This document shows positions 1 to 9,148 of a stretch of 64,000 bases of DNA, piece after piece; position 1 is the first letter of the stretch; each line of letters begins with the position of its first letter. A model generated the notes under the pieces. That model ran no database searches, was not told the origin of the DNA, and saw only the letters and a list, made by a program, of their open reading frames with translations. A program made the translations under genes and the position numbers. The DNA is taken from NCBI RefSeq assembly GCF_028743515.2, contig NZ_CP117969.2:1485001-1549000 (forward strand). Direction: 5' to 3'. This DNA comes from Imtechella halotolerans (lineage in GTDB: Bacteria; Bacteroidota; Bacteroidia; Flavobacteriales; Flavobacteriaceae).

Positions 1-504
1 AATATGAACACTCCATGGACAGATTCAACCGTTGCAAACTTAAAGACTCTAAAACCAATCAGACATACGTCCCATAATTTCCAAAGGGATATTATATTGA
101 ATTTTGGAAAGACTATTACTGGGTATTATAATGACAAAACCAACCATAATAGAACAATAGTGAATGACAAACCAAAAAATGGTTATTTTGATAGTAATCT
201 TTACCCATTTTTAGTATGTTGGCTACCTCTTGAAAATGATTACAAACAGAATATTTCTATTTATGATTTTAATCCTTCAAGAGGCAATGGAATAATCAAG
301 GCTTCTATAAAGAATGTTTCAAGTGGTTCGTATCAAACAGAGAAAAACGGCATAAGAAATGTATGGGTGGTATGGGTTTCTAATGAAATTGTACAGAATA
401 AAAATAGTTCAAGTACCTATTTTATAGATAAAGAAAACAGAAACCTATGGAAGCAAGAAATTGAGGTCAATGGCCGTAAAATGATGATGAAATTAGTTGA
501 ATAG
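1..504 (+). CDS. 3' end of an unknown protein (partial, runs off the window)
   Basis: The frame is open from the first base to a TAG at 502-504, so the gene very probably begins upstream and the methionine at base 4 is not a trustworthy start. About 167 residues are visible. They are rich in Asn, Lys and aromatic residues and read like the beta-sheet half of an exported Bacteroidota protein, for example the stretch PFLVCWLPLENDYKQ and the C-terminal NRNLWKQEIEVNGRKMMM. The last part loosely recalls DUF3108/LolA-type lipid-binding proteins, but I do not recognise the family. The next gene converges on it from the other strand 128 bases away. Function unknown. Confidence 0.55.
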   Translation, partial: NMNTPWTDSTVANLKTLKPIRHTSHNFQRDIILNFGKTITGYYNDKTNHNRTIVNDKPKNGYFDSNLYPFLVCWLPLENDYKQNISIYDFNPSRGNGIIKASIKNVSSGSYQTEKNGIRNVWVVWVSNEIVQNKNSSSTYFIDKENRNLWKQEIEVNGRKMMMKLVE

Positions 505-632
505 CAATGTGACACTATCTCTCAAAGTAAATAAAATAAAGTATTTGCGGTTTGATCTTCCCAAATATTTATTGGTCATAACTTAGTCTGACTGTTGCCT
601 TAAAATAATTTTAAAACTGATTATTGAAAAAT

Positions 633-3600
633 TTATTTGACTTTATCCATTTTTAATTTAGGCAAAACAATCTGGTACTCCTTGTCATCATTTTTATCAT
701 ACCAATATAAAATGTATTCGGCGTTAGCTTCTTTTATATCATACCCCTTTTTTTGCATTGGTTCAAAATGCTCTGAAATGAACCTCCTTGAAAACAGAAA
801 CAGGCATTCATTTGATTTCACCCCCAATCCAAGGACCTCATTACCATTACTATACCTATTACTCTTTTCAAGATTATCGCCAGTTTTAATTGTCTTTAAA
901 ATTGATTGTGATTTATGATATTTAAAATTACTTAGATTTATATCTTTATGACTCAAAATTATCTCATACTCCATGGGCTCACTCAACTCTCCGGAGTAGA
1001 TGCTTTTCATGATTTTCTTTGATTCAAATTGATCATAAAAACTACTATTAGTATGAATATGTAAGGTTTTCTTAGCCCTTGTACTGGCCACATATAACAA
1101 TCTTCTCGATTCATCTGTCGAATAATCATAATTTTCTAATAACATAAGTACATGGTCATATTCTTTACCTTTTGACTTGTGCATAGTTGATACCACAATG
1201 CTTTCAGAATCCGGTTTAATAGCATCTTCCATATTAATTTCTCTACAAAAATCTCTCCATTCCATTAAAAGCTTTTTATCAGGATATGATAAATCAAATT
1301 TTTTAATCAATGCCAAGCAGGTGTCAAAATGGATACTTTGTCTAAAATTATTTCTGAACCATTCAAATACCAATTCCCATGATGCTTCTAGAATAATTCC
1401 TGATTCACCAACCTCACTTCTTAATTTTTGATCAAAGCACCTAATTTCATACAAATCAGAAATTCGAAACCCATCAAAACCTGCCATCAACTTCACCTTA
1501 TACCCCACCGATTTTAACATTGAACTAACTTGTAAAGCCTGAATATTTGTTCGGGCTAGTACTGCTTTGGTCCCTGATAAAAGATTACTTTTCACATATT
1601 CAACTAATGGTTTCTCTAAATTTCTTCCATTATATTTAATAATATGGACACTTCCTTCCCCTTTATTTTGACCAGCAATTAACCTTTGAGTTTTCAACCT
1701 ATTAGTAAGATATTTTAGCACATAATTATTAAATTCTACAATTTCAGAATAACTCCTATAGTTTTTAGGCAGGGTATACAAGGTAGCACCATATTTACTT
1801 CTGAACTTACTCATAAAAGCATTTGAAGAGCCTCTAAATTCATATATGTTCTGATCATCATCTCCAACTGCAATAACTCTTGGATTATCAGCTTTTTCTA
1901 TAATCAACTCAATTAATTCCCATTCTTCTTGATTAATATCCTGAAACTCATCAAACATTAAAATACTTTTATTTTCAATGGATGAAATGTCGATTTCTCC
2001 ATCTTTAATTGCCTTTATACAATCCTGAATTATATTTTGAGATTTAATAAGATCCCCTAATTGGCCTAACAATTGGAAACAAAAACCATGGAAAGTGGTA
2101 ATCTTTATAAGCCCTGAGTATTCTGGTACCAGATCCCTAACCCGATACTTAAACTCCAAAGAAGCCGCCTTTGAAAAAGTAAGCATCATAAATTGTTCAG
2201 GCTTTATATCTTCAATTAAAAGTAAGCTCGCTATTTTGTGAACCAACACTTTTGTTTTACCACTGCCAGGACCCGCATAGACTAAGATGTTATCTGATTT
2301 ATTATCTTCTATCACATTTGTCTGTTCTGTATCTAAATCTCCAATTATCTCCATAAAACGTTTAGGGGTAATTGATCGTTGAATTTCTCTTTTCTTCCTT
2401 GGAAAATACCTTGCTAAAAACTCGTCATAATCCAGGGTGAAGTAGTCATTAACGTATGTAAGTGCAGACTCATAATTTTGAACACATTTCTTAGCATATT
2501 CTCCAACGATATGAATTGACTCAGTTCTATGGAGGTAAAACTCTTTTAGTTTACTATAGTTCTCAGCAGTGAACACCCTTCTATTTTTATCGACATCTAA
2601 AATATTAAACTTATTATACGTTATCATAAAGCCTCCTTCCAAACTAATTGCCTTAATATCATTAAGGTACAACAAGCAGGTTTCATATTTCTTAGTATTT
2701 TCTTCAATTAAACTCCCCATTAATTGGTTAGAATTTTTTAATTCAAGTAATGAAAAAGAAACAGGAACTTCATCTTTTTTATCTTGATGCTCTTTACTAC
2801 GTATGGCTAAATTTTCCAAAAATTGAAATGTACTCAGTGTTAAATTATGTCGCCATTTAAAATCTTCTAGTAGTTCTTCATATTTAAGAAACTCTATCTC
2901 ATAAATATCCTTTTCCCTATCTTTCCTGCCTTTCTTAACAAACCTTCTTTTATCCCAATAAGATAAAAGAGTTCTTATATACTCCACACCAGACTCAACT
3001 ACACCACAATCAATTAACCTTTGATTCAGTTCTCTTAAAGGAATAACTAGTTTTTTTGAACTAATATTGTTAAGTATTCCTCTCTCTACTTTGATAAAAG
3101 ACTCTAATATTTTGCGTGATCCATTTTTAGATTGAACCAGATTTAAAAATGCCGTTAAATCTTTAGCATCTCCTAAAATCGAATGATCTCTAAGCATGCG
3201 AATCACATCCTGTATTCTTTTTGAGTTCAATGTAGTTATATCAGACAGATAATCTACCCTAGTTTCTCCATCGGTAATAATCCTTTTCAAAACGACAGCA
3301 CAATCCTTTTTGTCCTGATCACTAATCTTTTGACTATTTAGAAGAATTTCTTGTCCAGTTCCAAAACTCTTGACCAAAAGGCTATCAGCGAATACTCTAG
3401 GCGTATTCAAAGACCTTACTAAAAAACCTTGATCTTCCAATGCAGAGATGGCTGTTTTTACTTTTGTCTCTAAATCCAACATCTCCGCATCCCACCCTGA
3501 ATTCTTAGCAATCTCTAAAGCAGATTGACTAATTTTATCTCTAAACTTTGCTTGACCCTTTATAGCTCTCCATATATCTTTAATCTCCTTATGATTAAGT

Positions 3601-5438
3601 TTTGATTGCTGTAACAGGCTAAAATGTCTATTTAAATCTTCTTCACTATAAAGTATATAACATTTCCCATTAATTCTTTCATCTCTACCAGCTCTACCAG
3701 CTTCCTGAACATAATTTTCCAGTGAATCTGAAATATTATAGTGTATCACAGTTTTAACATTGTCCTTATCTACTCCCATTCCAAAAGCAGAAGTAGCAAC
3801 AATAATTTCATACTGCTCAGTCATAAATGCATCCATGTTAGTTTTCTTAGTTTCTTTGTCTAACTTCCCATGAAAATAAGTAGCATTAAAACCAGCTTCT
3901 TTTACCAATGAACAAACCTCCTCCACACGCTTGGTTCGGGATGCATATATAATTGTTGGTTTTTCGCAATCTTTGAGGATTCCCAATAAATAGCTCATTT
4001 TTCTTGTCGGGTCTTCTACATTGACCACCTCATAAGAAAGGTTTGTCCTACCCTTATTAGTTATAAACTCATCCAGCTCCAATCCCAAACGATCTTCAAA
4101 ATAGAATTTAATATCCTTAATCACCTGCCGTTTTGCTGTAGCCGTAAAACAAGATACAGGTATTCGAGGAGTATTCTTTTCCTTCTCTACTTTTTTTATA
4201 AAGTCAGCAATAAACAGATAATCAACCCTAAAATCTTGACCCCAACTAGAAAAGCAGTGTGCTTCATCAATTACAATTCGACCGATTGTACGTGTTAGTA
4301 TCAAATTAAATATAGAGGGGGATCTTAAAGATTCAGGAGATAAATACAATAAATCTACTCTCCCATCTGATACCATTTCAAATGCTTCTTGACGTTCAAG
4401 AGGTGACAGCAATCCATTTATAGCCACTGCTTTTGTTATACCAAACCGATCTCTGAGATTATCCACCTGATCTTTCATAAGAGAGATAAGTGGAGAAATA
4501 ACGATTGTCAGATGTTTTGTAGACGCACCCCTCATAAGTGCCGGTAATTGAAAGGTAAGCGATTTGCCACCTCCTGTAGGAAAGACTGCAACGAACGATT
4601 TCTTTTGCAAACTAGCCATCACCGCTTCCTCTTGTAAACTAATAGTTCGTCCATCTTCAAATTTTCTAAAATTTGAGTAGCTGAAGTATTCAAAAAGAGC
4701 CTTTCTTGGGTTTAACTTGTTTGAACAGTATTGACACTCAATACGATTACATGACTCAAATCGTATCTCATTAAGTATTTTTTCAGATTCAGGATATTCA
4801 TATTTTACCCATGGAGGTAGAACTGCATCATTATCTCCAAGTTTTAATAAAGTAAAAACATAGGCAAGTCCAATAGGAAATTGCTTTACATAATAATCTA
4901 AGTTTACTGTTGAGCATATAAGCTCTCCAATTAATTTTCCAACATGAACATCTAAAAATTTTGATTCATCAAATTGAGCCAGTTCAAAAAGTGTATTAAA
5001 ACTAGGATTATCCCTGAGTAAACTATAGTAAACACTCTGTTCTTCAGCACTTAACTCATTAAATCTATTTAATTCTTTAACTAAATAATTTTCAGTTAAT
5101 TTACAGTCAGAAAGAGGATTATTAACTTCTGATTCGTTTACTATTCGATACCCCTTTATAAGCTTATGATTTGGTCTTTTTACAAATAAAATCGGTGACC
5201 ACAACAAGGTATCTAAAACCTTCTTACCTTCAAATAATGCATCTCCAAACTTATCTTTTAAAATAGGGATATCATGTTTGATAATATTATGACCACATAT
5301 ATACTTAGCCTCGCTAATCCATTGTGCTAACTTAACACCATTTCGTTCATGAAGTTCTTGTCCCTGAAAAGTTGCTCCATAATCGATTTTATTAGTTTTA
5401 GGATTGACTTCAATGTCCAAAAACAAGATATTATGCAT
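633..5438 (-). CDS. Exonuclease-RecQ-UvrD fusion helicase (1601 aa)
   Basis: One uninterrupted protein carries three DNA-repair modules. Residues 1 to about 170 look like a DEDDh 3'-5' exonuclease (FLDIEV, GHNIIKHDIPIL, and a late NPLSDCKLT). Around residue 230 is a four-cysteine cluster (CNRIECQYC and nearby). Residues 265 to about 620 are a RecQ-type SF2 helicase with FPTGGGKS (motif I), IDEAHCFSSWG (motif II), CFTATA (III) and QEAGRAGRD (VI). Residues 1045 to about 1480 are a UvrD/Rep-type SF1 helicase with AGPGSGKT, FDEFQDIN, VGDDDQNIYEFRGS and STMHKSKGKEYD. All ATPase motifs look intact. Such proteins are usually annotated simply as RecQ helicases. The gene stands alone, with no SOS-type operator seen. 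Inferred role: DNA repair or defence against foreign DNA. Domain assignment is confident; cellular role is not known. Confidence 0.85.
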   Translation of the reverse strand: MHNILFLDIEVNPKTNKIDYGATFQGQELHERNGVKLAQWISEAKYICGHNIIKHDIPILKDKFGDALFEGKKVLDTLLWSPILFVKRPNHKLIKGYRIVNESEVNNPLSDCKLTENYLVKELNRFNELSAEEQSVYYSLLRDNPSFNTLFELAQFDESKFLDVHVGKLIGELICSTVNLDYYVKQFPIGLAYVFTLLKLGDNDAVLPPWVKYEYPESEKILNEIRFESCNRIECQYCSNKLNPRKALFEYFSYSNFRKFEDGRTISLQEEAVMASLQKKSFVAVFPTGGGKSLTFQLPALMRGASTKHLTIVISPLISLMKDQVDNLRDRFGITKAVAINGLLSPLERQEAFEMVSDGRVDLLYLSPESLRSPSIFNLILTRTIGRIVIDEAHCFSSWGQDFRVDYLFIADFIKKVEKEKNTPRIPVSCFTATAKRQVIKDIKFYFEDRLGLELDEFITNKGRTNLSYEVVNVEDPTRKMSYLLGILKDCEKPTIIYASRTKRVEEVCSLVKEAGFNATYFHGKLDKETKKTNMDAFMTEQYEIIVATSAFGMGVDKDNVKTVIHYNISDSLENYVQEAGRAGRDERINGKCYILYSEEDLNRHFSLLQQSKLNHKEIKDIWRAIKGQAKFRDKISQSALEIAKNSGWDAEMLDLETKVKTAISALEDQGFLVRSLNTPRVFADSLLVKSFGTGQEILLNSQKISDQDKKDCAVVLKRIITDGETRVDYLSDITTLNSKRIQDVIRMLRDHSILGDAKDLTAFLNLVQSKNGSRKILESFIKVERGILNNISSKKLVIPLRELNQRLIDCGVVESGVEYIRTLLSYWDKRRFVKKGRKDREKDIYEIEFLKYEELLEDFKWRHNLTLSTFQFLENLAIRSKEHQDKKDEVPVSFSLLELKNSNQLMGSLIEENTKKYETCLLYLNDIKAISLEGGFMITYNKFNILDVDKNRRVFTAENYSKLKEFYLHRTESIHIVGEYAKKCVQNYESALTYVNDYFTLDYDEFLARYFPRKKREIQRSITPKRFMEIIGDLDTEQTNVIEDNKSDNILVYAGPGSGKTKVLVHKIASLLLIEDIKPEQFMMLTFSKAASLEFKYRVRDLVPEYSGLIKITTFHGFCFQLLGQLGDLIKSQNIIQDCIKAIKDGEIDISSIENKSILMFDEFQDINQEEWELIELIIEKADNPRVIAVGDDDQNIYEFRGSSNAFMSKFRSKYGATLYTLPKNYRSYSEIVEFNNYVLKYLTNRLKTQRLIAGQNKGEGSVHIIKYNGRNLEKPLVEYVKSNLLSGTKAVLARTNIQALQVSSMLKSVGYKVKLMAGFDGFRISDLYEIRCFDQKLRSEVGESGIILEASWELVFEWFRNNFRQSIHFDTCLALIKKFDLSYPDKKLLMEWRDFCREINMEDAIKPDSESIVVSTMHKSKGKEYDHVLMLLENYDYSTDESRRLLYVASTRAKKTLHIHTNSSFYDQFESKKIMKSIYSGELSEPMEYEIILSHKDINLSNFKYHKSQSILKTIKTGDNLEKSNRYSNGNEVLGLGVKSNECLFLFSRRFISEHFEPMQKKGYDIKEANAEYILYWYDKNDDKEYQIVLPKLKMDKVK

Positions 5439-5639
5439 TATAGTTTAGTTTCACCATTACCTAGCTAAATTCAGTTTGAGCACCTCTTTAGCGGTATTCC
5501 TCATGACTATATAGGAATATTTACTTCTAGGATATGTAAGTTAATGCCTATAAAATTAAAAAAATAATACAAATGGAAGATAACCTATAGCTTAATAAAC
5601 TTTTTGTAAATTAATTAAATTAGTAATATAACAGAAAAA

Positions 5640-6833
5640 TCATACATACATCTTTACATGAAATCCATTATTAGGTTTAGAGTCAAAACTTACTGTCCCA
5701 TTTATAGTTTTCACTCGGTATTCAACATTTACCAGCCCTCCTTTTTTATCTAAGTTACACCCTTTACCATTATCAGAATACACTATAAAAATACTCCCAG
5801 CTTCATGATGAAATTTCAAAATTACAAATGTCGCATCACTGTGCTTTTTCATATTTACCATAAGCTCTTGAAGAACTCTATAGATTGTTGTTTTTTTAAC
5901 TTCGGATAATTGACTCCAATTAATATTATTAATGTTAGTTGTTAATATGGTGACCTTTTCATTCATGAAGCTTAAAAGCATATCATTTAGTTGTTCCTTA
6001 AAATCTCCCTTGAAATCAATCACACCATTTTCCCTAGAAATGTCTCTCGTCTTATTATAAATACTTTCCAGACTATCCAATACATTGTAGTTATTGGATT
6101 GTATTTTAGACATCACATAATAGATATCATTTGCGATCTCGTCATGAATTTTTTTTGAAATTCTTGCCTCTGTTTTATATATTCCAGCTAGTTTTTCATT
6201 TTTATACTTCGACCTAAGTACTAGTACAATTAAAACTGAAGAAAACACAATTAAAATTACGATTACTAGTAGCCTTTCTCTTTTTAACTCACTCTCTTTG
6301 AATAATCTTTCGTTTTCAGAAAATTGATATCTATAGTAGGCAAAATTATCTCTAGCCTTTTGGTTAGCACTTTCTAAACTATCCTTTAAACTGACAAACT
6401 CAATTACTTCTGGAGAATCATTTAATTCCATCAAATTGGACAATGCGCTTTCTAAATAAATACTATTATTACTTAACCGTGCCAATTCAAGTCCTTTATT
6501 AGCATAATCTAAGGCCATCTTTTTTTGATTCCTTTTTTTATAGTATTCAATTAAATGATGGTAACTGGTTAATATACCCGAGGTATAATTTAAATCTTCC
6601 TTGATCTGTTTTGCCCTTTCCAAATTCTCTAAAGCATCGGGTAAATCAAGAATTGATTTAACATTACCCAAATTACTCAATATCCTTGCACTAGTTAAAC
6701 TATCTAGATTACTAGCTAAATCAGCATTCGATTTTAGATTAGAAATAACCTCATAATAATAGTGAAAACTATCCGCCTTTAGTTGAGCAGAAATAAAATT
6801 GACTTGCAGTGAACAAAGAACAAAATTTAACAC
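5640..6833 (-). CDS. TPR-type sensor histidine kinase (HisKA_3), possibly 5'-truncated
   Basis: The first 170 residues are helical repeats of tetratricopeptide type (LENLERAKQIKEDLNYTSGI; KKMALDYANKGLELARLSNN). A transmembrane segment follows at about residues 185-205 (LLVIVILIVFSSVLIVLVL), then the dimerisation/H-box ISKKIHDEIANDIYYVMSKI with the phospho-acceptor His, and a C-terminal GHKL ATPase (LQELMVNMKKHSDA; DNGKGCN). This is the NarL-linked HisKA_3 class common in Bacteroidota. No response regulator is adjacent. The only available start is GTG at 6833, which lies five bases beyond the terminator at 6839-6872. Hydrophobic codons continue upstream (SFLFFV) to a stop at 6852-6854 without an ATG, so the original signal peptide may have lost its beginning. 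The final G2-type glycine motif is short. Expression is therefore doubtful. Confidence 0.7.
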   Translation of the reverse strand: MLNFVLCSLQVNFISAQLKADSFHYYYEVISNLKSNADLASNLDSLTSARILSNLGNVKSILDLPDALENLERAKQIKEDLNYTSGILTSYHHLIEYYKKRNQKKMALDYANKGLELARLSNNSIYLESALSNLMELNDSPEVIEFVSLKDSLESANQKARDNFAYYRYQFSENERLFKESELKRERLLVIVILIVFSSVLIVLVLRSKYKNEKLAGIYKTEARISKKIHDEIANDIYYVMSKIQSNNYNVLDSLESIYNKTRDISRENGVIDFKGDFKEQLNDMLLSFMNEKVTILTTNINNINWSQLSEVKKTTIYRVLQELMVNMKKHSDATFVILKFHHEAGSIFIVYSDNGKGCNLDKKGGLVNVEYRVKTINGTVSFDSKPNNGFHVKMYV

Positions 6834-6838
6834 AAAAA

Positions 6839-6872
6839 AGAGGAATGAAACTTAATGTTTTTTCATTCCTCT
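6839..6872 (-). terminator. Intrinsic terminator of the small lipoprotein gene
   Basis: A perfect 12-bp stem (AGAGGAATGAAA / TTTCATTCCTCT) with a 10-base loop is followed on the minus strand by TTTTTT. It sits between the small lipoprotein gene upstream and the sensor-kinase start downstream. Confidence 0.85.
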
Positions 6873-6903
6873 GAAATAGTAACAATATTATTTCTTAATG
6901 ACA

Positions 6904-7104
6904 TTAATCACCAGATCCAGTTGTGGTTTTAGGTGGTGGAGGTGGAGGTGGAGGTGGTAAAATTTCACCATCTTCATCACAACATTCTGCAATTTCAGTT
7001 TGAATGACATCTTCATCACCTAAAGAGGGTTGTGTGCATGAGAAAAACACTGAATTGACAAAAATCGCAAACAATACTATGTATGATTTCTTCATTTTAT
7101 TCAA
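6904..7104 (-). CDS. Small lipoprotein with a nine-proline tract
   Basis: This 66-residue protein has an N-terminal Lys/hydrophobic signal (KKSYIVLFAIFVNSVFF) and a lipobox-like SC at about residue 23, so it is probably an exported lipoprotein. The mature part is acidic (GDEDVIQTEIAECCDEDGE) and ends in nine consecutive prolines followed by KTTTGSGD. The proline codons come from a GGTGGA-type repeat on the plus strand at about 6933-6957, which could change length by slippage. Translation of such a run would need EF-P. The start may be Met1 or Met4 (7095). It is followed by a strong terminator and precedes a sensor kinase. No function can be assigned; a secreted signal or surface peptide is one possibility. 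Confidence 0.6.
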   Translation of the reverse strand: MNKMKKSYIVLFAIFVNSVFFSCTQPSLGDEDVIQTEIAECCDEDGEILPPPPPPPPPKTTTGSGD

Positions 7105-7240
7105 TTTTAAATTAGTTTGAAGTTAAATATCCATTAGTTACTATGATATAAAAATACATATAACCATCACAAAGTTAATAATAATCTTACTTATAAAAGT
7201 AAGATTATATTGTTCATATAAAAATAATGAAAAAAACTTC

Positions 7241-7262
7241 GGCTCAATCTCAAAAGTTGTGT
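7241..7262 (+). repeat. Left inverted repeat of the insertion sequence
   Basis: The motif begins GGCTCAAT and ends AAAAGTTGTGT. It pairs with the reverse complement of 8638-8659 at 16 of 22 positions, with a conserved inner core GTTGTGT. Confidence 0.65.
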
Positions 7263-7309
7263 GTGACTTTAACTTAAGAGTGTAATCTTTGTAAAAAAAT
7301 TGATCGACA

Positions 7310-7663
7310 TTGGAATTATCATTAGACCTATTAAAGTTTATTTTACCAGAAGTATTACTTACTCACTTTGACCTGGTTTCTCATAAGACAGAGGATGGTA
7401 CACTTCATTTATATTTTGAAGAAAAGAAAGACACCCCTAAAGAAGAAAAACATCGTATTTTAATAGCTCATGGTTTTCATAAAGAGATAGTAATTCAAGA
7501 CTTTCCATTGCGAGGTAAGACAGTCTTTCTCCATATCAAGCGTCGTCGTTGGCTTGACAAGAGCACTAATGAAATAGTACAAAGAGATTGGGATCTGGTA
7601 GCACAGGGAACGCGGATGACCGTCGAGTTCGCTGCTTTTTTAAAAGTACTTGGTCAATACTAA
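7310..7663 (+). CDS. ISAon1 transposase N-terminal region protein
   Basis: The 117-residue product matches the N-terminal region protein of ISAon1 elements: LLKFILPE near the start, the block IQDFPLRGKTVFLHIKRRRW in the middle, and LVAQGTRMTVEFAAFLK at the end. This part is thought to carry DNA-binding function. The start is TTG at 7310; no ATG precedes it in frame within the element. It overlaps the beginning of the transposase frame by about 14 bases, as in other members of the family. The frame itself looks intact. Confidence 0.75.
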   Translation: MELSLDLLKFILPEVLLTHFDLVSHKTEDGTLHLYFEEKKDTPKEEKHRILIAHGFHKEIVIQDFPLRGKTVFLHIKRRRWLDKSTNEIVQRDWDLVAQGTRMTVEFAAFLKVLGQY

Positions 7664-8637
7664 GGCCTCGGACTGCCACACTATAGGCTATTTCTATGGG
7701 GTTAACGGGAAGAAACTCCAGCGCCAATACAAGGATTATCTAAGTGATTTTAAAGATTGGAAGCAAAAGAAACATGCTAAAGAATGGCTCCTATTCCCTG
7801 AAAACATCGGGTCATATCTTTCCATTGATGAAACGGCACTCTCCAAGGGAGAACTCTATACGATTATCACTAACAAAAAAGGCAAAAGGCAAGAAGGGAG
7901 CTATAGTGGGTATATTCTCAGGGACTAAGGTAGAACCTATAATAGAACAACTTCTGAAGATATCGGCTAAGGAAAGAAGCAAGGTCAGGGAAGTCACTCT
8001 AGATATGGCCAACTCCATGAAGATCATTGTTAAAAAATGCTTCCCTAAAGCAATACAGGTCACCGATCGCTTCCATGTACAGAAATTGGCACTGGAAGCC
8101 CTTCAGGACATCCGGATCAAACACAGATGGGAGGCAATAGACTTAGAAAATGAACTCATAAAACAAGCTAGGGCAAAGAACAAATCATTTGTTCCAGAAG
8201 AATTCAACAATGGGGATACTAGAAAGCAATTATTAGCTAGAAGTAGGTATCTACTATACAAAGATCCAAATAATTGGACGGAGAATCAACACGAAAGAAG
8301 TAAGATATTGTTCAATCAATATCCTGATATAAAAATAGCCTTTAATCTTATTCAAGGACATAGAAACATATTCAATACAGCAACCTCTGTCGAGACCGCA
8401 TATACTAAAATGGCGCATTGGCACAAAGATGTAGAAAATACAGGTTTTAGGGCATTCAATACCATTGCAAACACCATAACAGCTAATTACAGATCCATCC
8501 TGAATTATTTTATAAACAGAAGCACAAACGCTTCCGCTAAATCATTCAATGCTAAAATAAAAGCTTTTAGAAGTCAATTCAGAGTGGTTAGAAACATAGA
8601 ATTCTTCCTATATAGATTGACCAAAATATTTGCGTAA
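7650..8637 (+). pseudogene. ISAon1-family DDE transposase, broken by a one-base insertion
   Basis: The reading begins at 7650 with FYGVNGKKLQRQYKDYL and reaches the first catalytic region LSIDETALSKGELYTIITNK, then runs into a stop at 7926-7928. The family sequence continues in the next frame from KAKGKKGAIVGIFSGTK, then LDMANSMK, VTDRFHVQKL and finally STNASAKSFNAKIKAFRSQF to 8637. The break falls at the run of six A residues at about 7875-7880; five A residues would restore one continuous protein of about 328 residues. The change needed is a +1 shift, not the -1 shift that transposases commonly use, so I favour an inactivating insertion (or a homopolymer sequencing error) over programmed frameshifting. 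Confidence 0.75.
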
Positions 8638-8659
8638 ACACAACATTTAGTCTTGATCC
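8638..8659 (-). repeat. Right inverted repeat of the insertion sequence
   Basis: Read on the minus strand it begins GGATCAAG and ends AAATGTTGTGT. It starts directly after the transposase stop codon and pairs with 7241-7262. Confidence 0.65.
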
Positions 8660-8699
8660 GCTTTCACTACCTAGTTAGTTACCATGCACGGCACACAAC

Positions 8700-8730
8700 A
8701 AAAAAGCTCCACCATTTCTAGTGAAGCTTT
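8700..8730 (-). terminator. Intrinsic terminator of tRNA-Arg
   Basis: The minus strand reads AAAGCTTCAC, an 8-base loop, then GTGGAGCTTT followed by further T residues. That is a 10-bp stem with one G-T pair. It lies three bases after the 3' end of the tRNA. Confidence 0.8.
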
Positions 8731-8733
8731 CCG

Positions 8734-8807
8734 TGATCGCGAGAGGATTCGAACCTCTGACCGTCTGCTTAGAAGGCAGATGCTCTATCCAGCTGAGCTA
8801 CGCGACC
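8734..8807 (-). tRNA. tRNA-Arg (anticodon UCU)
   Basis: A complete cloverleaf can be folded on the minus strand. The acceptor stem is GGTCGCG / CGCGATC with one G-T pair. The D arm is GCTCAGCTGGATAGAGC, the anticodon stem TCTGC/GCAGA encloses loop CTTCTAA (anticodon TCT), and the T arm is AGAGG TTCGAAT CCTCT. The discriminator base is A and no CCA is encoded. The length is 74 bases. It decodes AGA (and AGG) codons, which are frequent in AT-rich genomes. Confidence 0.97.
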
Positions 8808-9148
8808 TTCCATAAGGACATTATTACAATTTTTGTAACAATCATTATATCTAAAATATCAAATGAAATGTTTTTAATTTCAAAACAAACTCAAACTGAT
8901 ATAGAACTTACATTCTGCAATGCTTTACTTTAAAAGCGGTGCAAATATAATGAGCTTTTTTATTAATACAATAAAATAAAAACTTTTTTTATCGCATTTT
9001 AAGCAATTAACTGATACACAAACGGTACACATCTACTAATTAAAAAATAAGTGCCTTTAGAAATGTCAGTACTTTCTATTATTGAGAATATCGCACTTCT
9101 TATCTTCCTTAAATTAGCTCTCAAACAGCAAGAATACTATCATTCAAA
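8808..9148. other. Intergenic leader of tRNA-Arg
   Basis: No gene can be supported here. It contains the tRNA promoter at 8942-8971 and about 135 bases of 5' leader before the mature tRNA. The rest, up to the end of the cardiolipin synthase gene, shows only short frames without family features. Confidence 0.6.
8942..8971 (-). promoter_or_regulatory. Bacteroidota-type promoter for tRNA-Arg
   Basis: On the minus strand TTG (8971-8969) is followed after exactly 19 bases by TATATTTG (8949-8942). This matches the -33 TTG / -7 TAnnTTTG consensus of the primary sigma factor in this phylum. Confidence 0.7.

Larger units (their letters stand above)
7240..8660 (+). mobile_element. ISAon1-type insertion sequence (ISL3-like transposase), frameshifted
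   Basis: About 1.42 kb bounded by imperfect 22-bp inverted repeats (7241-7262 and 8638-8659, 16 of 22 positions identical). It contains the two overlapping reading frames typical of ISAon1 elements: a short N-terminal region protein and the DDE transposase. I could not find a convincing target duplication: the bases outside the ends do not match. The transposase has lost its frame at an A6 run, so the copy is probably inactive unless the shift is bypassed. It lies just downstream of the tRNA-Arg terminator. Confidence 0.8.

Noticed and set aside
6928-6960. Short tandem repeat as a CRISPR or VNTR locus
   Set aside because: It is just the codon repeat of a proline run in a small lipoprotein; no spacers. 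No CRISPR array was seen anywhere in the window.
7233-8668. Target-site duplication of the insertion sequence
   Set aside because: The 8 bases on both sides do not match in any register tried.
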